Shown here one piece after another: positions 15,727 to 24,499 of a stretch of 64,000 bases of DNA. The translations under genes were made by a program, and so were the position numbers. Positions within the stretch are counted from its first letter, which is position 1; the number at the start of each line of letters is the position of its first letter. This stretch comes from Hyphococcus flavus (lineage in GTDB: Bacteria > Pseudomonadota > Alphaproteobacteria > Caulobacterales > Parvularculaceae): contig NZ_CP118166.1 of the NCBI RefSeq assembly GCF_028748065.1, positions 1,813,501-1,877,500 on the forward strand, written 5' to 3'. The notes under the pieces were generated by a model. That model was not told the DNA's origin. It worked only from the letters and a program-made list of their open reading frames with translations, and made no database searches.

Positions 15727-18474
15727 ATGACCGTACGACCACAAAAATCTTGCACCTTTTTGGGGGTGTCGCTTCTTGCTTTGGCTACAAGTATGGCCAT
15801 TCCTGCAAGCGCATTGGCACAAGACGATGAAACGGAAGATCGTATTGTCGTCACCGGTTTCAGGAGCAGCCTTGGCGCTGCGCTGCAAACAAAGCGCGAT
15901 GAAACATCTATCGTTGACGCGATTGTAGCAGAAGACATTGCTGACTTTCCTGACTTGAACCTCGCTGAATCATTACAGCGTATTCCAGGCGTATCTATTG
16001 ATCGCCAGGCAGGTGAAGGTCGCCGCGTAACGGTGCGAGGTCTTGGCGGTGATTTCACGCGTGTACGGATCAACGGTATGGAAGCGCTGACAACAAATGG
16101 CGGCTCTGACGCTTCGGGCGGGTCTAACAGAAGTCGCGCGTTTGACTTCAATACGTTTGCTTCAGAACTATTCAATGAACTGGTTGTGCGTAAGAGCCAG
16201 TCTGCTTCTGTGGAAGAAGGCTCGCTTGGCGCAAATGTCGAACTGAAAACTGCTCAGCCGTTTGATTACGGTGCAGGATGGACGGGGTCAGTTTCAGGCC
16301 AGGCTTTCTATAACGACCTCTCGGATGATGTTGGTCCTCGTCTTGCCGGACTCGTCTCTTACACGAACCCTTCTGAAACTTGGGGCGTGCTTTTATCCGC
16401 CGCCTATACTGAGCGCACGATCCGCGAAGAAGGGTTTTCGACAGTTCGTTTTGATGATCAGGGCGTTTTCCGATCTGTCGGCGGCGTCCCTTGCATGGGT
16501 GATCCATTGCCGGCGGATTGTCAGACACTGCAAAACGCCTACTACGCCCGCATCCCTCGTTATGGCCGGCTTGACTATGAGCAGGAGCGTCTCGGCCTGA
16601 CGGGTTCCATGCAGTTCCGCCCATCTGATAGAACAGTCCTTTCTATCGATGGCCTTTATTCAAACTTTGACGGCCAGCGCGATGAAGAGTTTCTGGAGGT
16701 TTTCATTCGCAGCAACACGGACAATGTTGATGTCACTGACTTCACAGTGGACAGCAATGGTGTTCTGACCCGCCTCGTTGGCGATTTGCAGCCGGATGTA
16801 TCGAACGGCTTGGTGCCGGCTCGCAGCGAACATCGCCGTGACTTTTTGAGTACTGAATTCTATCAGTTTACCGGCAATCTGGAACACGAGTTTTCAGATC
16901 GCATGCGCGGCAACATTTTCGGCGGCATTTCCCGGTCCGATTTTGACGTGCCGACCCAGGCGACCATTTTCTTCGACGCTGCAAATCCTGTAACCGGTTA
17001 CACCTATGACTTTACGGGAAACCCGAACGCAGCATTTGTCGATTTCGGGTCCATGGACGTAAACTCTCCTTCCTCGTTCCTGTTTACGCAGTTTCGGAAC
17101 CGGCCGCAGGGCGTCGACAATACATATGATACAATTCAGTCAAATCTTGAGTACGACCTGAATGATAATATCACCATGAAGGGCGGCGTTAGTTGGAAGC
17201 GATTTGAGTTTTCAACGTTTGAAGCGCGCGCAGAGGGTAGCGTTGCAGACTTGGATGGGTTCGAAGGCGCCGTTCCTGTCACAAGTGATCTTGTAGACCT
17301 GCTTACAGGCTTTGGCAGCGGCTTGGATGCGCCTAGTGGAATTGATACCAGCTGGGTTTCAGCGGATTTCGATGCGTCTGCTGCACTAATTGACCTGTTT
17401 AACATACCTGCAGTGCAGCGTGTGCAGGACACAAGAGGCGTCGTCGAAAAAGATCTCGGCGGATATGTCCAGTTTGATTTCAATTTCGATATGAACGGCA
17501 TTCCGGTCCGGGGTGATTTCGGTGTTCGGTATGTTGAAACAAGAACAGCATCGACCGGCGTGATTGTTGATGAAAACGACGAATTGATCGAAGTCACGGT
17601 TGATCGAAAATACGACGACTGGTTGCCTGCGTTTAACGTCGTGCTCGAGCCAGGTGAAGATTTCCTGATCCGCGCCGGGTTCGCGCAGGTGATGGCGCGC
17701 CCATCGCTGGGTAACCTGACGCCAGGCGGCTCTATCGATACATTTACTGGCCCGCCATACGCGATTGAATTTGGAAATCCCGGACTTGATCCGTTCCGCG
17801 CGACTAATCTGGACCTTTCGTTTGAATGGTACTTCGCAGAGGAGTCGCTTTTGGCGGTCGGTCTTTTCTACAAAGACGTTGGGTCTTTCTTCACGGAAAC
17901 CGATACGATTGAGACAACTTTCAGCCAGTCCGGTTTGCCTGCATCTGTCGCTTCGCCAACAAGCCCGCTTGGCATGGACTTGGCTGGAGGGGCAGACCCT
18001 GACGTTGAAATAGAACAAGTTGTGAATGGAGACTCAGCCAAAATCAAAGGCCTTGAATTTATCTATCAGCAGCCCTTCTCTTCGCTGCCGGGGCCATTTG
18101 GAAACACCGGTTTCATAGGCAACTACACATATGTTAGCTCTGATGAAATCATTGGCTTCTCCGACCATGCGTTCAACGCGACTTTCTATTATGAAGATAA
18201 TCGCTTGGGCGCACGCGTCACCGGCGCCTATCGCAGCGATTATCTAACGACAAACCCTCGCAGCAGCGATGGTAGAGAGGAACGCGGTGTTGCCTCCACG
18301 TTCAATCTTGACTTCGCTATGCAGTATGCGTTGACAGATAGCATAGAGCTGACTTTCGATGCGCTGAACCTCACGGATCAGTATGAGCATCAAACATTCG
18401 ATATGCTGGGGCTTCCAACGCTTTATCACCACACAGGTCGTAACTTCCTGTTCGGTGCGCGGTACAACTTCTAA
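15727..18474 (+). CDS. TonB-dependent receptor, Caulobacter/Xanthomonas type
   Basis: Outer-membrane receptor of 915 residues. A signal peptide ends at SALAQ (about residue 34). The plug domain follows with IVVTGFRSSLGAALQ and FPDLNLAESLQRIPGVSIDR, the pattern of the TIGR01782-type receptors that take up plant oligosaccharides and other substrates. The chain ends in an aromatic residue (RNFLFGARYNF), as needed for barrel insertion. Two operator-like palindromes stand upstream and a strong terminator follows. Its place at the head of a pectin locus suggests oligogalacturonate uptake, which is an inference from context. Confidence 0.9.
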   Translation: MTVRPQKSCTFLGVSLLALATSMAIPASALAQDDETEDRIVVTGFRSSLGAALQTKRDETSIVDAIVAEDIADFPDLNLAESLQRIPGVSIDRQAGEGRRVTVRGLGGDFTRVRINGMEALTTNGGSDASGGSNRSRAFDFNTFASELFNELVVRKSQSASVEEGSLGANVELKTAQPFDYGAGWTGSVSGQAFYNDLSDDVGPRLAGLVSYTNPSETWGVLLSAAYTERTIREEGFSTVRFDDQGVFRSVGGVPCMGDPLPADCQTLQNAYYARIPRYGRLDYEQERLGLTGSMQFRPSDRTVLSIDGLYSNFDGQRDEEFLEVFIRSNTDNVDVTDFTVDSNGVLTRLVGDLQPDVSNGLVPARSEHRRDFLSTEFYQFTGNLEHEFSDRMRGNIFGGISRSDFDVPTQATIFFDAANPVTGYTYDFTGNPNAAFVDFGSMDVNSPSSFLFTQFRNRPQGVDNTYDTIQSNLEYDLNDNITMKGGVSWKRFEFSTFEARAEGSVADLDGFEGAVPVTSDLVDLLTGFGSGLDAPSGIDTSWVSADFDASAALIDLFNIPAVQRVQDTRGVVEKDLGGYVQFDFNFDMNGIPVRGDFGVRYVETRTASTGVIVDENDELIEVTVDRKYDDWLPAFNVVLEPGEDFLIRAGFAQVMARPSLGNLTPGGSIDTFTGPPYAIEFGNPGLDPFRATNLDLSFEWYFAEESLLAVGLFYKDVGSFFTETDTIETTFSQSGLPASVASPTSPLGMDLAGGADPDVEIEQVVNGDSAKIKGLEFIYQQPFSSLPGPFGNTGFIGNYTYVSSDEIIGFSDHAFNATFYYEDNRLGARVTGAYRSDYLTTNPRSSDGREERGVASTFNLDFAMQYALTDSIELTFDALNLTDQYEHQTFDMLGLPTLYHHTGRNFLFGARYNF

Positions 18475-18520
18475 TCCCTTGGAACTAGGCGACGGTTATA
18501 GTTGCTGACCAAGTAAAAAA

Positions 18521-18556
18521 AGCCCGAAGCGTCCTCCCGCGCTTCGGGCTTTTCAT
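18521..18556 (+). terminator. Rho-independent terminator after TonB receptor gene
   Basis: AGCCCGAAGCG (18521-18531) pairs with CGCTTCGGGCT (18540-18550) in an 11-bp GC-rich stem with an eight-base loop. An A-run precedes it and TTTTC follows. Confidence 0.9.
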
Positions 18557-18582
18557 TGGCAAAAACTATAATCGGATAGTCT

Positions 18583-18762
18583 ATGATCAACCGGCGTAAG
18601 GTTCTTGAGTTGATTGGTATAGGCGGATCAGTGAGCATGCTTTCAGCATGTTCAACACATCAAGACTTTCGTCTTGCTGGTGGGCAGGAAAGAAGATCAG
18701 TTCTAATATCAGTCGTAGCCTTATGGCTGCGCACGCAGCCTCGAAAGTCAACAGTTCGCTGA
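18583..18762 (+). pseudogene. 59-residue ORF with Tat/lipoprotein signal, probable truncated gene
   Basis: The ORF begins MINRRKVLELIGIGG and continues SVSMLSACSTHQDFRLAGG. A twin-arginine, a hydrophobic run and a lipobox (LSAC) make a convincing export signal. After about residue 35 the sequence loses protein character and stops. This looks like the surviving 5' end of a Tat-exported lipoprotein gene. The alternative is a real short lipoprotein. No strong ribosome binding site is present. Confidence 0.4.
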
Positions 18763-18854
18763 CCGCAGCGACGGACATTTCTCAACAACCTTGTCTGTGA
18801 GTTTATACTGCAGCTGGCGGAGCGGTTTAAGACAATGACGTATTGAGCGATGAG

Positions 18855-19397
18855 CTAGTGTTCCCATTCCTGTTCCAGGAATTCGGCTAAGCCATTTTCC
18901 AGTTTGACTTCATGCTTTGTTTCTTCGCCTGTCTCGCTGCGGGTGAAAAATTCATAGATGATGACGCCATCGGTCTGATCACTTTCAATGATGCGGTCAG
19001 GCGATATGCCTGGTGCGTACTCTAACAGCACAGTGCGTACGGATTCTGGCGTTTTAACAAAACTGATATCGCGCTGAATTTCAACGACGCGCCAGCTTGC
19101 GCCGTCTTCCATGATATCAAGTTCGATCTCGAGGTTATTCTCATCGACGCCGCCAACGTCATAATAGGTTTTTCCGTTACGGATTTCTTTTTCGGCCTCG
19201 GTGAAAGTAACATTCGGCCGTGTAGCCTGTGCCACAGCAAGAACATTGGACGGCAGGTCATCAATGGTGACTTCGCTCTTATCGGTTAAAGAAGAACCGA
19301 TTTCTCCCTGAATACTCTCATTGTCACTGGAGTTACCAGTTTGTCCGCATGAGACTGAAAAAATAAACGCTGTAAAAAATAATGCTGAGCTTTTCAT
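18855..19397 (-). CDS. PepSY-like lipoprotein of unknown function
   Basis: Protein of 180 residues with a lipoprotein signal (FSVSCG, lipid-modified Cys17). The mature part has a PepSY-like repeat: FTEAEKEIRNGKTYYDVGG followed by a strand pattern with ASWRVVEIQRDISF, then a second half of similar layout ending in KHEVKLENGLAEF. Such domains occur as small periplasmic inhibitors or chaperone-like units. Its start overlaps the stop of the hydratase gene (ATGA), so both are translated from one message that is divergent from the pectate lyase. Role unknown. Confidence 0.65.
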   Translation of the reverse strand: MKSSALFFTAFIFSVSCGQTGNSSDNESIQGEIGSSLTDKSEVTIDDLPSNVLAVAQATRPNVTFTEAEKEIRNGKTYYDVGGVDENNLEIELDIMEDGASWRVVEIQRDISFVKTPESVRTVLLEYAPGISPDRIIESDQTDGVIIYEFFTRSETGEETKHEVKLENGLAEFLEQEWEH

Positions 19398-20248
19398 GCC
19401 GGTTGCCTCAAATTTGAAGATGCGGGATCGATTGGTTCAAAAGCAAATAATTCGCAACGAATTGGCTCTACGTCATCAAAAACAATGTTTGCCGTCTGGC
19501 CAACATGAGCCACGTGGACGCCAGTAATAGCGCCAGTTGAAATAACCATTCCTTTTTGAAGCGGCAGGCCGCGCTGGGCGCTTAGTTCCAGCAGGAAGCG
19601 TAACGATTCTAGTGGTCCGCCGGGAATCGATGCTGGCGATTCCTTGCCGACACTTTGGCCGTCGATGAAAGTTTCGCACCGCCAAGTATCAAATTTTAAT
19701 CGGCGCCAATTTGGAATTTCATTGCCAACGATCAAGCCGAAATTATTTCCGAAGTCCGATATTGTGACCAGCGGGCCAAAGTCATTGATTCCGCAAAAGG
19801 GGCTGCTGGCGATTTCAATGCCTGCTGCAATGGATTTAATTAAGTCAGCAGCCTCGTCGATAGTCCAATTTGCTTTCTCTGGAGGTGCATCAGTGCCTAA
19901 TGTAATTACGATTTCGCCTTCAATTGCTGCGAATCCGTTTTCAAAAACCGGCATCGCCTCGTTTTTTCCGTTCGAGCTTCTTATCGTTTTCTTGAAGATG
20001 GGACCGGCAAGACGATCAACGCCAAACCGTTTTTCATCTGCACCTGTGATCCTGCCGACTTTCCATCCTGCGATGTCATCGGACCAGAGGCTGATCGCCT
20101 CGTCCTGGATAGCGTAAGCGTTGCGCAAAGTGTCCGGCGGCGTCCCCGGATAGGTCTTGAGCGCCTGTCCGGCTTGGCGAGCCCCGACAAAAGACCGGGC
20201 GATCTCCGAGATGTCTGACACGTTGGCGGCTGGTTGTTTTTGTTGCAT
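19394..20248 (-). CDS. 2-keto-4-pentenoate hydratase/FAH-like protein
   Basis: Protein of 284 residues in the MhpD-like branch of the fumarylacetoacetate hydrolase superfamily. Visible features are AGWKVGRITG, AIEGEIVITLG (metal-binding E-x-E), AAGIEIASSPF and ISTGAITGVHVAHVGQT. Known relatives hydrate 2-hydroxypenta-2,4-dienoate or decarboxylate oxo-acids. Here it lies beside a pectate lyase and shares a divergent promoter carrying a LacI-type operator, so a role on an uronate-derived keto-acid is possible. No aromatic meta-cleavage genes are nearby, which argues against the textbook role. Confidence 0.75.
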   Translation of the reverse strand: MQQKQPAANVSDISEIARSFVGARQAGQALKTYPGTPPDTLRNAYAIQDEAISLWSDDIAGWKVGRITGADEKRFGVDRLAGPIFKKTIRSSNGKNEAMPVFENGFAAIEGEIVITLGTDAPPEKANWTIDEAADLIKSIAAGIEIASSPFCGINDFGPLVTISDFGNNFGLIVGNEIPNWRRLKFDTWRCETFIDGQSVGKESPASIPGGPLESLRFLLELSAQRGLPLQKGMVISTGAITGVHVAHVGQTANIVFDDVEPIRCELFAFEPIDPASSNLRQPA

Positions 20249-20292
20249 ATTTTTGCGCCTGTCGATTTTTGTCCCTGATGGTGGACTTTATA

Positions 20293-20306
20293 GGAAACCG
20301 GTGTCA
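20293..20306. promoter_or_regulatory. LacI-type operator site 3 (hydratase/pectate lyase divergent region)
   Basis: GGAAACCGGTGTCA matches the palindrome TGACACCGGTGTCA at 12 of 14 positions. It lies between the divergent hydratase and pectate-lyase starts and could control both. Confidence 0.6.
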
Positions 20307-20374
20307 TTTTCAAACAAAAGAGCTGCCCGTAGATGATTTTGGGCGCTAAAAGATGACTTTGGAGGAGGCTTTTC

Positions 20375-21748
20375 GTGTTTATCACAGGATTTCTCAAAAT
20401 AATTCGCAGTCTGGCGGTGATAACCGGGGTGAGCCTTCTCGGCGCATGCGGGGGCGGAGAGTCTGCTGAAAACGAATCACGGACGGAAGCCGGCCGCGCC
20501 GCCTTTGATGGCGCGTTGGGCTGGGCCGCGACAACGCCAGGCGGGCGTGGCGGAGAAGTCATCAAGGTGACCACTCTCGCTTCTGATGGGCCGGGCTCTT
20601 TGCGCGATGCTATAAATACTGAAGGCCCGCGGATTATCGTCTTTGAAGTCGGCGGCGTCATCGACCTACAAAAATCAACACTGTCTATCACAGAACCGTT
20701 CGTGACGATTGCAGGTCAAACGGCGCCTTCGCCGGGCATCACTCTGATCCGTGGCGGGATTGATGTGCGAAGTCATGATGTGATCATTCAGCATCTGCGC
20801 ATACGACCGGGCGATGTGGGCGAACCGCGCGCCAGTGGCTGGGGTGAAGATGCTATCTCTACTGTCTCCGCATACAATGTGATTGTCGATCATTGCTCTT
20901 TAACCTGGGCGACCGATGAAAACCTCTCCGCTTCAGGTCCGCGCTTTACTGGTGATACGCCCAAGGATTGGCGAAACGGCACGTCTCATAACATCACATT
21001 CAGCAACAATATCATTGCCGAAGGGCTTGCTGACTCAACTCATCCTAAATTCGAACATTCCAAAGGCTCGCTCATCCATGACAATGTCAGTAAGTTGCTG
21101 ATTTACGGTAATCTTTATGCGCATAATTATGAGCGCAGCGCGCTGTTTAAGGGCGGCGTTCATGGCGCCATGATCAATAACTTCATTTATGATCCGGGTC
21201 CGCGCGCTATTCACTACAATCTACAGGCGCTTGAATGGGGTGACGTTCCATTTGAAACGGGTCAGATGACGCTGATCGGCAATGTTTTGCGCGGCGGCCC
21301 ATCTACGCCTGCAGATCTTCCAATGGTGATGCTTGGCGGCGACGGCGATCTTGCTTTGTACATGCGGGACAACGTCGCTGTCGACGAATATGGCCGGCCT
21401 TTGCCGGTTACGGGCCGCTACACGACAAGCGCAGCAAAGATTGTCGAGGTTGCCGAACCGCTTGACCTTCCGGACAATGTCACGCCTTGGCCGTCAAATC
21501 TTGTAGAGCAGCATGTATTAGCCAATGCTGGCGCGCGCCCATGGGATCGCGATGCACATGATGTACGGGTTCTTGCGAACGCAGCCGAGGGCAGAGGCTG
21601 GATCATTGATAGCCAGGAAGAGGTTGGCGGCTATCCCGAAATGGCGGAAACAGGGCGCGAATTCGATCCGTCGCAATGGAATCTCGATACGATGGAACCG
21701 CGCAGACCTGACGTTCTCGATGATGGATCGAAGGCGCGTGGTACTTAA
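20375..21748 (+). CDS. Pectate lyase family lipoprotein (PL1-like)
   Basis: Protein of 457 residues. The lipoprotein signal ends in LLGACGGG (Cys25), so the enzyme is probably anchored in a membrane. The parallel beta-helix start is typical: VIKVTTLASDGPGSLRDAI, then ITIAGQTAPSPGI-like VTIAGQTAPSPGITLIRGG, and VIVDHCSLTWATDENLS, which carries the acidic calcium-binding segment. Pectate lyases cut polygalacturonate by beta-elimination and leave unsaturated oligomers. The GTG start follows GGAGGAGG by six bases. Operator site 3 lies upstream. Exact subfamily and product pattern cannot be read here. Confidence 0.85.
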   Translation: MFITGFLKIIRSLAVITGVSLLGACGGGESAENESRTEAGRAAFDGALGWAATTPGGRGGEVIKVTTLASDGPGSLRDAINTEGPRIIVFEVGGVIDLQKSTLSITEPFVTIAGQTAPSPGITLIRGGIDVRSHDVIIQHLRIRPGDVGEPRASGWGEDAISTVSAYNVIVDHCSLTWATDENLSASGPRFTGDTPKDWRNGTSHNITFSNNIIAEGLADSTHPKFEHSKGSLIHDNVSKLLIYGNLYAHNYERSALFKGGVHGAMINNFIYDPGPRAIHYNLQALEWGDVPFETGQMTLIGNVLRGGPSTPADLPMVMLGGDGDLALYMRDNVAVDEYGRPLPVTGRYTTSAAKIVEVAEPLDLPDNVTPWPSNLVEQHVLANAGARPWDRDAHDVRVLANAAEGRGWIIDSQEEVGGYPEMAETGREFDPSQWNLDTMEPRRPDVLDDGSKARGT

Positions 21749-21831
21749 GCTCTTTACGGGGATAAAAGGAGTTTGCGCTTTGCCGAAGAGCAAGCGAAAG
21801 TTTCTGTCAACGAATCAATAATGGACTCATC

Positions 21832-22920
21832 GTGGCGCGCGGCGGCAAAAAAACTACCAACACAGCGGAAACTTTGCCGGCGAATACACGTGCTTTGGGC
21901 GGTCGCGCGAAGATAACGATTAACGACATTGCGCGCCTTGCAAATGTTTCAAAGAAAACCGTCTCGCGGGTGATCAATGAATCGCCGCTTGTGCGTCAGG
22001 AGACACGGGAAAAAGTCAAAGCGATCATAGCGGAGCACGGATATGCCCCTGATCCGCAGGCTAGGGCGCTGGCGTTTAGGCGATCATTTCTCGTGGGTAT
22101 GATCTACGACAATCCAAGTCCGCAATATGTTGTGAACATGCAGCGCGGCATACTGGATGTTCTCGCCGATACGAGTTTCCAGCTCGTTTTGCACCCTTGC
22201 GAGCGCAGCGAAGCTACATTCAAGCAAAAAATTCACACATTTGTCAGTCAGCAAAAACCCTTGGGTGTTATTTTGCCTCCGTCAGTCTCCGAAGATGATA
22301 CGCTTGCCGAGATGTTCGAGGAATTAGGTTGCGAATATGTTCGCATTGCTTCGGTTGAGCTTGACGCGCCCTCACGTATGGTTCGTACCCATGATGCGGA
22401 GGGGGCGGCGCAGGCCGCGCGACATTTGGCTTCGCTGGGGCATGAAAAAATAGCCCACATTCATGGCCCTAAAACTTTCCGTTCTGCACACGAGCGGATG
22501 GCAGGGTTTAAGGCTGGACTGAAAGAGCATGGTCTTTCACTGCGGAAAAAATGGACAGTTGAGGGCGCGTATACTTTTGATTCAGGCGTGCAGTGTGCGG
22601 AAAAACTGATTTACTCAGATGCTCGTCCAACGGCGATCTTCACAGGTAATGACGAGATGGCGGTCGGTGCTTATCAGGCTGTGCGCAAGGCTGGGTTGCG
22701 CGTGCCAGACGATATCTCTGTTGTCGGGTTTGACGATACGCCCATGGCGGCGCGGGTCTGGCCGCCCATGACTACTGTGCGCCTGCCTATCCGGGAGATG
22801 GGTCAAGCTGCGGCCTCGTTGTTGTTAAAGGAACCTGTTGAAAAGGCAGGGTCTGAGCTTGTGTCGTTCACGCCGGAGATCGTGGTCCGGGAATCCGCCG
22901 CATCTCCTGCAAAAAGCTAG
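21832..22920 (+). CDS. LacI-family transcriptional regulator
   Basis: Repressor-type protein of 362 residues. The helix-turn-helix is [20 protein letters not shown] at about residues 29-48, followed by the hinge region with ALAFRRS and a periplasmic-binding-like ligand domain ([40 protein letters not shown]). The LacI HTH binds CG-centred palindromes, which matches the TGACACCGGTGTCA sites around the locus. It sits between the lyase and the keto-deoxy-sugar genes and is the obvious regulator of both. The effector is probably a pathway intermediate such as 2-keto-3-deoxygluconate (inference). The start is a GTG. Confidence 0.9.
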   Translation: MARGGKKTTNTAETLPANTRALGGRAKITINDIARLANVSKKTVSRVINESPLVRQETREKVKAIIAEHGYAPDPQARALAFRRSFLVGMIYDNPSPQYVVNMQRGILDVLADTSFQLVLHPCERSEATFKQKIHTFVSQQKPLGVILPPSVSEDDTLAEMFEELGCEYVRIASVELDAPSRMVRTHDAEGAAQAARHLASLGHEKIAHIHGPKTFRSAHERMAGFKAGLKEHGLSLRKKWTVEGAYTFDSGVQCAEKLIYSDARPTAIFTGNDEMAVGAYQAVRKAGLRVPDDISVVGFDDTPMAARVWPPMTTVRLPIREMGQAAASLLLKEPVEKAGSELVSFTPEIVVRESAASPAKS

Positions 22921-22956
22921 CAACTAGCCGCTTGAATATATTAGGTTTCGATGTTA

Positions 22957-22970
22957 TGACACCGGTTACC
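22957..22970. promoter_or_regulatory. LacI-type operator site 4 (upstream of isomerase gene)
   Basis: TGACACCGGTTACC matches the palindrome at 11 of 14 positions, with one half-site intact. It lies 53 bases before the isomerase start, in the gap after the LacI gene. Confidence 0.55.
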
Positions 22971-23022
22971 TAAATGCAGTTGGGTGGGTTTGTCCGCAGC
23001 CGTCGAAAAACAGGTAGGTTCA

Positions 23023-23664
23023 ATGAAAATCGCACTGATTATTGAAAACAGCCAGGCCGCCAAGAGCGATATAGTTCATGACGCGCTGACCTCGGTGGTT
23101 GAGCCGCTCGGCCACCAGGTTTTTCACTACGGCATGTACACGCCGGAAGATAAGGCCTCGCTGACATATCCGATGAACGGACTTCTTGCCGGCATACTTA
23201 TCAATTCAAAGGCGGCGGACTTCATTGTCACGGGGTGTGGCACCGGTATGGGTTCTATGCTGGCCTGTAACGCCATGCCCGGCGTTTTTTGCGGCCTCGT
23301 TGTGGATCAAACGGACGCCTTTCTTTTCGGTCAGATCAACGACGGAAACGCTCTGGCTATGCCATACGCAAAGGGCTTCGGATGGGCTGCGGAGCTGAAC
23401 CTTCAGGATTGCTACCGCAAGCTGTTCGAGGTTGAGCGCGGCGTTGGATATCCGAAAGAGCGCGCAGCTGTCATGGCGAAGAACCGCGGCATACTGAAAG
23501 ATCTCAAAGCCGCGTCATGTAATGACATGCTCGATGTACTGAAAGAGGTCGACCAGGATCTGTTGAAGGCAGCCATCGCGGGAGAGCGTTTCGAGGAGTA
23601 TTTCTTCTCAAACGCGCAAGATGAAGCAATCGCTGATTACCTCAGAAGCGTATTACGCTCCTGA
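23023..23664 (+). CDS. RpiB/LacAB-family isomerase, probable DhuI-type uronate isomerase
   Basis: Protein of 213 residues in the RpiB/LacA/LacB family, with the substrate loop TGCGTGMGSMLACNAMPGV and a C-terminal helical part longer than in RpiB. DhuI, a member of this family, converts 4-deoxy-5-hexosulose uronate to 3-deoxy-2,5-hexodiulosonate in place of the cupin KduI. The next genes (KduD, KdgK, KDPG aldolase) use exactly that product, and no KduI is present, so the DhuI role is strongly suggested by context. The ATG at 23023 follows AGGTAGG. Confidence 0.75.
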   Translation: MKIALIIENSQAAKSDIVHDALTSVVEPLGHQVFHYGMYTPEDKASLTYPMNGLLAGILINSKAADFIVTGCGTGMGSMLACNAMPGVFCGLVVDQTDAFLFGQINDGNALAMPYAKGFGWAAELNLQDCYRKLFEVERGVGYPKERAAVMAKNRGILKDLKAASCNDMLDVLKEVDQDLLKAAIAGERFEEYFFSNAQDEAIADYLRSVLRS

Positions 23665-23725
23665 GCGCAGCACACTTAAATAATTGGACGAAGATCCAAA
23701 ACTGTTAGGGATTAATTGGCTTCAA

Positions 23726-24475
23726 ATGTTTAGCTTGAAAGACAAGGTTGCGCTGGTAACTGGCGCCAATACCGGCATCGGGCAAGGGCTCGCCATCGGT
23801 CTTGCAGCGGCAGGCGCCGATATCGCCGCTGTCGGGCGAACAGCGCCAGAGGAAACAAAAGCTGAAGTTGAAAAACTGGGCCGGAGATTTGCGTTTATCG
23901 AAGCGGATCTGTCTTCCACGGACGGCGTTGAGGCTGTCGTAACCGCAGCGGAAGCAGCGCTTGGGCCGGTGGATATTCTCGTCAACAATGCCGGCACGAT
24001 CAAACGCAACGATGCGCTCGATTTCACCGAGGAAGACTGGGACTCGGTGATGGACGTTAATCTGAAAACCCTGTTTTTCCTTTCACAGGCTGTCGCCCGA
24101 AAAATGGTCGCCGCGGGATGCAAGGGAAAGATCATCAATATCGCGTCGATGCTGTCGTTTCAGGGTGGTATTCGTGTTGCGTCCTATACGGCCAGCAAGA
24201 GCGGCGTTGCAGGGCTTACAAAGCTGCTCGCCAATGAATGGGCTTTGAAAAACATCAATGTAAACGCGATCGCACCCGGGTATATCGCAACGAATAATAC
24301 GGCTGCATTGCGGGCCGATGAAAAACGCAACGCGGAAATTCTCGGGCGAATACCGGCGGGCCGCTGGGGCAACCCTGATGACCTTGCCGGTGCCGTTGTG
24401 TTTCTGGCGTCATCAGCATCGGACTATGTGCATGGCACGACCTTGGCAGTCGATGGCGGCTGGCTCGCGAGATAG
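23726..24475 (+). CDS. kduD: 2-deoxy-D-gluconate 3-dehydrogenase / 3-deoxy-2,5-hexodiulosonate reductase (KduD)
   Basis: Classical short-chain dehydrogenase of 249 residues. It has the cofactor motif TGANTGIGQG (12-21), NNAG at 87-90 and the catalytic set S141, Y154, K158 (SYTASKSG). It would reduce 3-deoxy-2,5-hexodiulosonate to 2-keto-3-deoxygluconate in the cytosol. Family assignment among the many SDRs rests on length, the start MFSLKDKVALVTG and, above all, position between the isomerase and KdgK. The start at 23726 is the canonical methionine of the family. Confidence 0.85.
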   Translation: MFSLKDKVALVTGANTGIGQGLAIGLAAAGADIAAVGRTAPEETKAEVEKLGRRFAFIEADLSSTDGVEAVVTAAEAALGPVDILVNNAGTIKRNDALDFTEEDWDSVMDVNLKTLFFLSQAVARKMVAAGCKGKIINIASMLSFQGGIRVASYTASKSGVAGLTKLLANEWALKNINVNAIAPGYIATNNTAALRADEKRNAEILGRIPAGRWGNPDDLAGAVVFLASSASDYVHGTTLAVDGGWLAR

Positions 24476-24499
24476 AACGCGTTAACAAAGAGGCACGTC

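Larger units (their letters stand above)
18475..18854. other. Stretch with terminator and a short lipobox ORF
   Basis: Contains the terminator at 18521 and the 59-codon ORF at 18583, both listed separately. Nothing else is supported. Confidence 0.5.

Noticed and set aside
16172-16624. Minus-strand ORF of 150 codons inside the TonB receptor gene
   Set aside because: Shadow frame of a receptor with full family motifs. No ribosome binding site and no protein-like pattern.
17386-18018. Minus-strand ORF of 210 codons inside the TonB receptor gene
   Set aside because: Antisense shadow of conserved receptor sequence with no recognisable domain.
19981-20691. Minus-strand ORF of 236 codons over the hydratase/pectate lyase gap
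   Set aside because: It overlaps two well-supported genes and the operator. Its translation is low-complexity and matches no family pattern.
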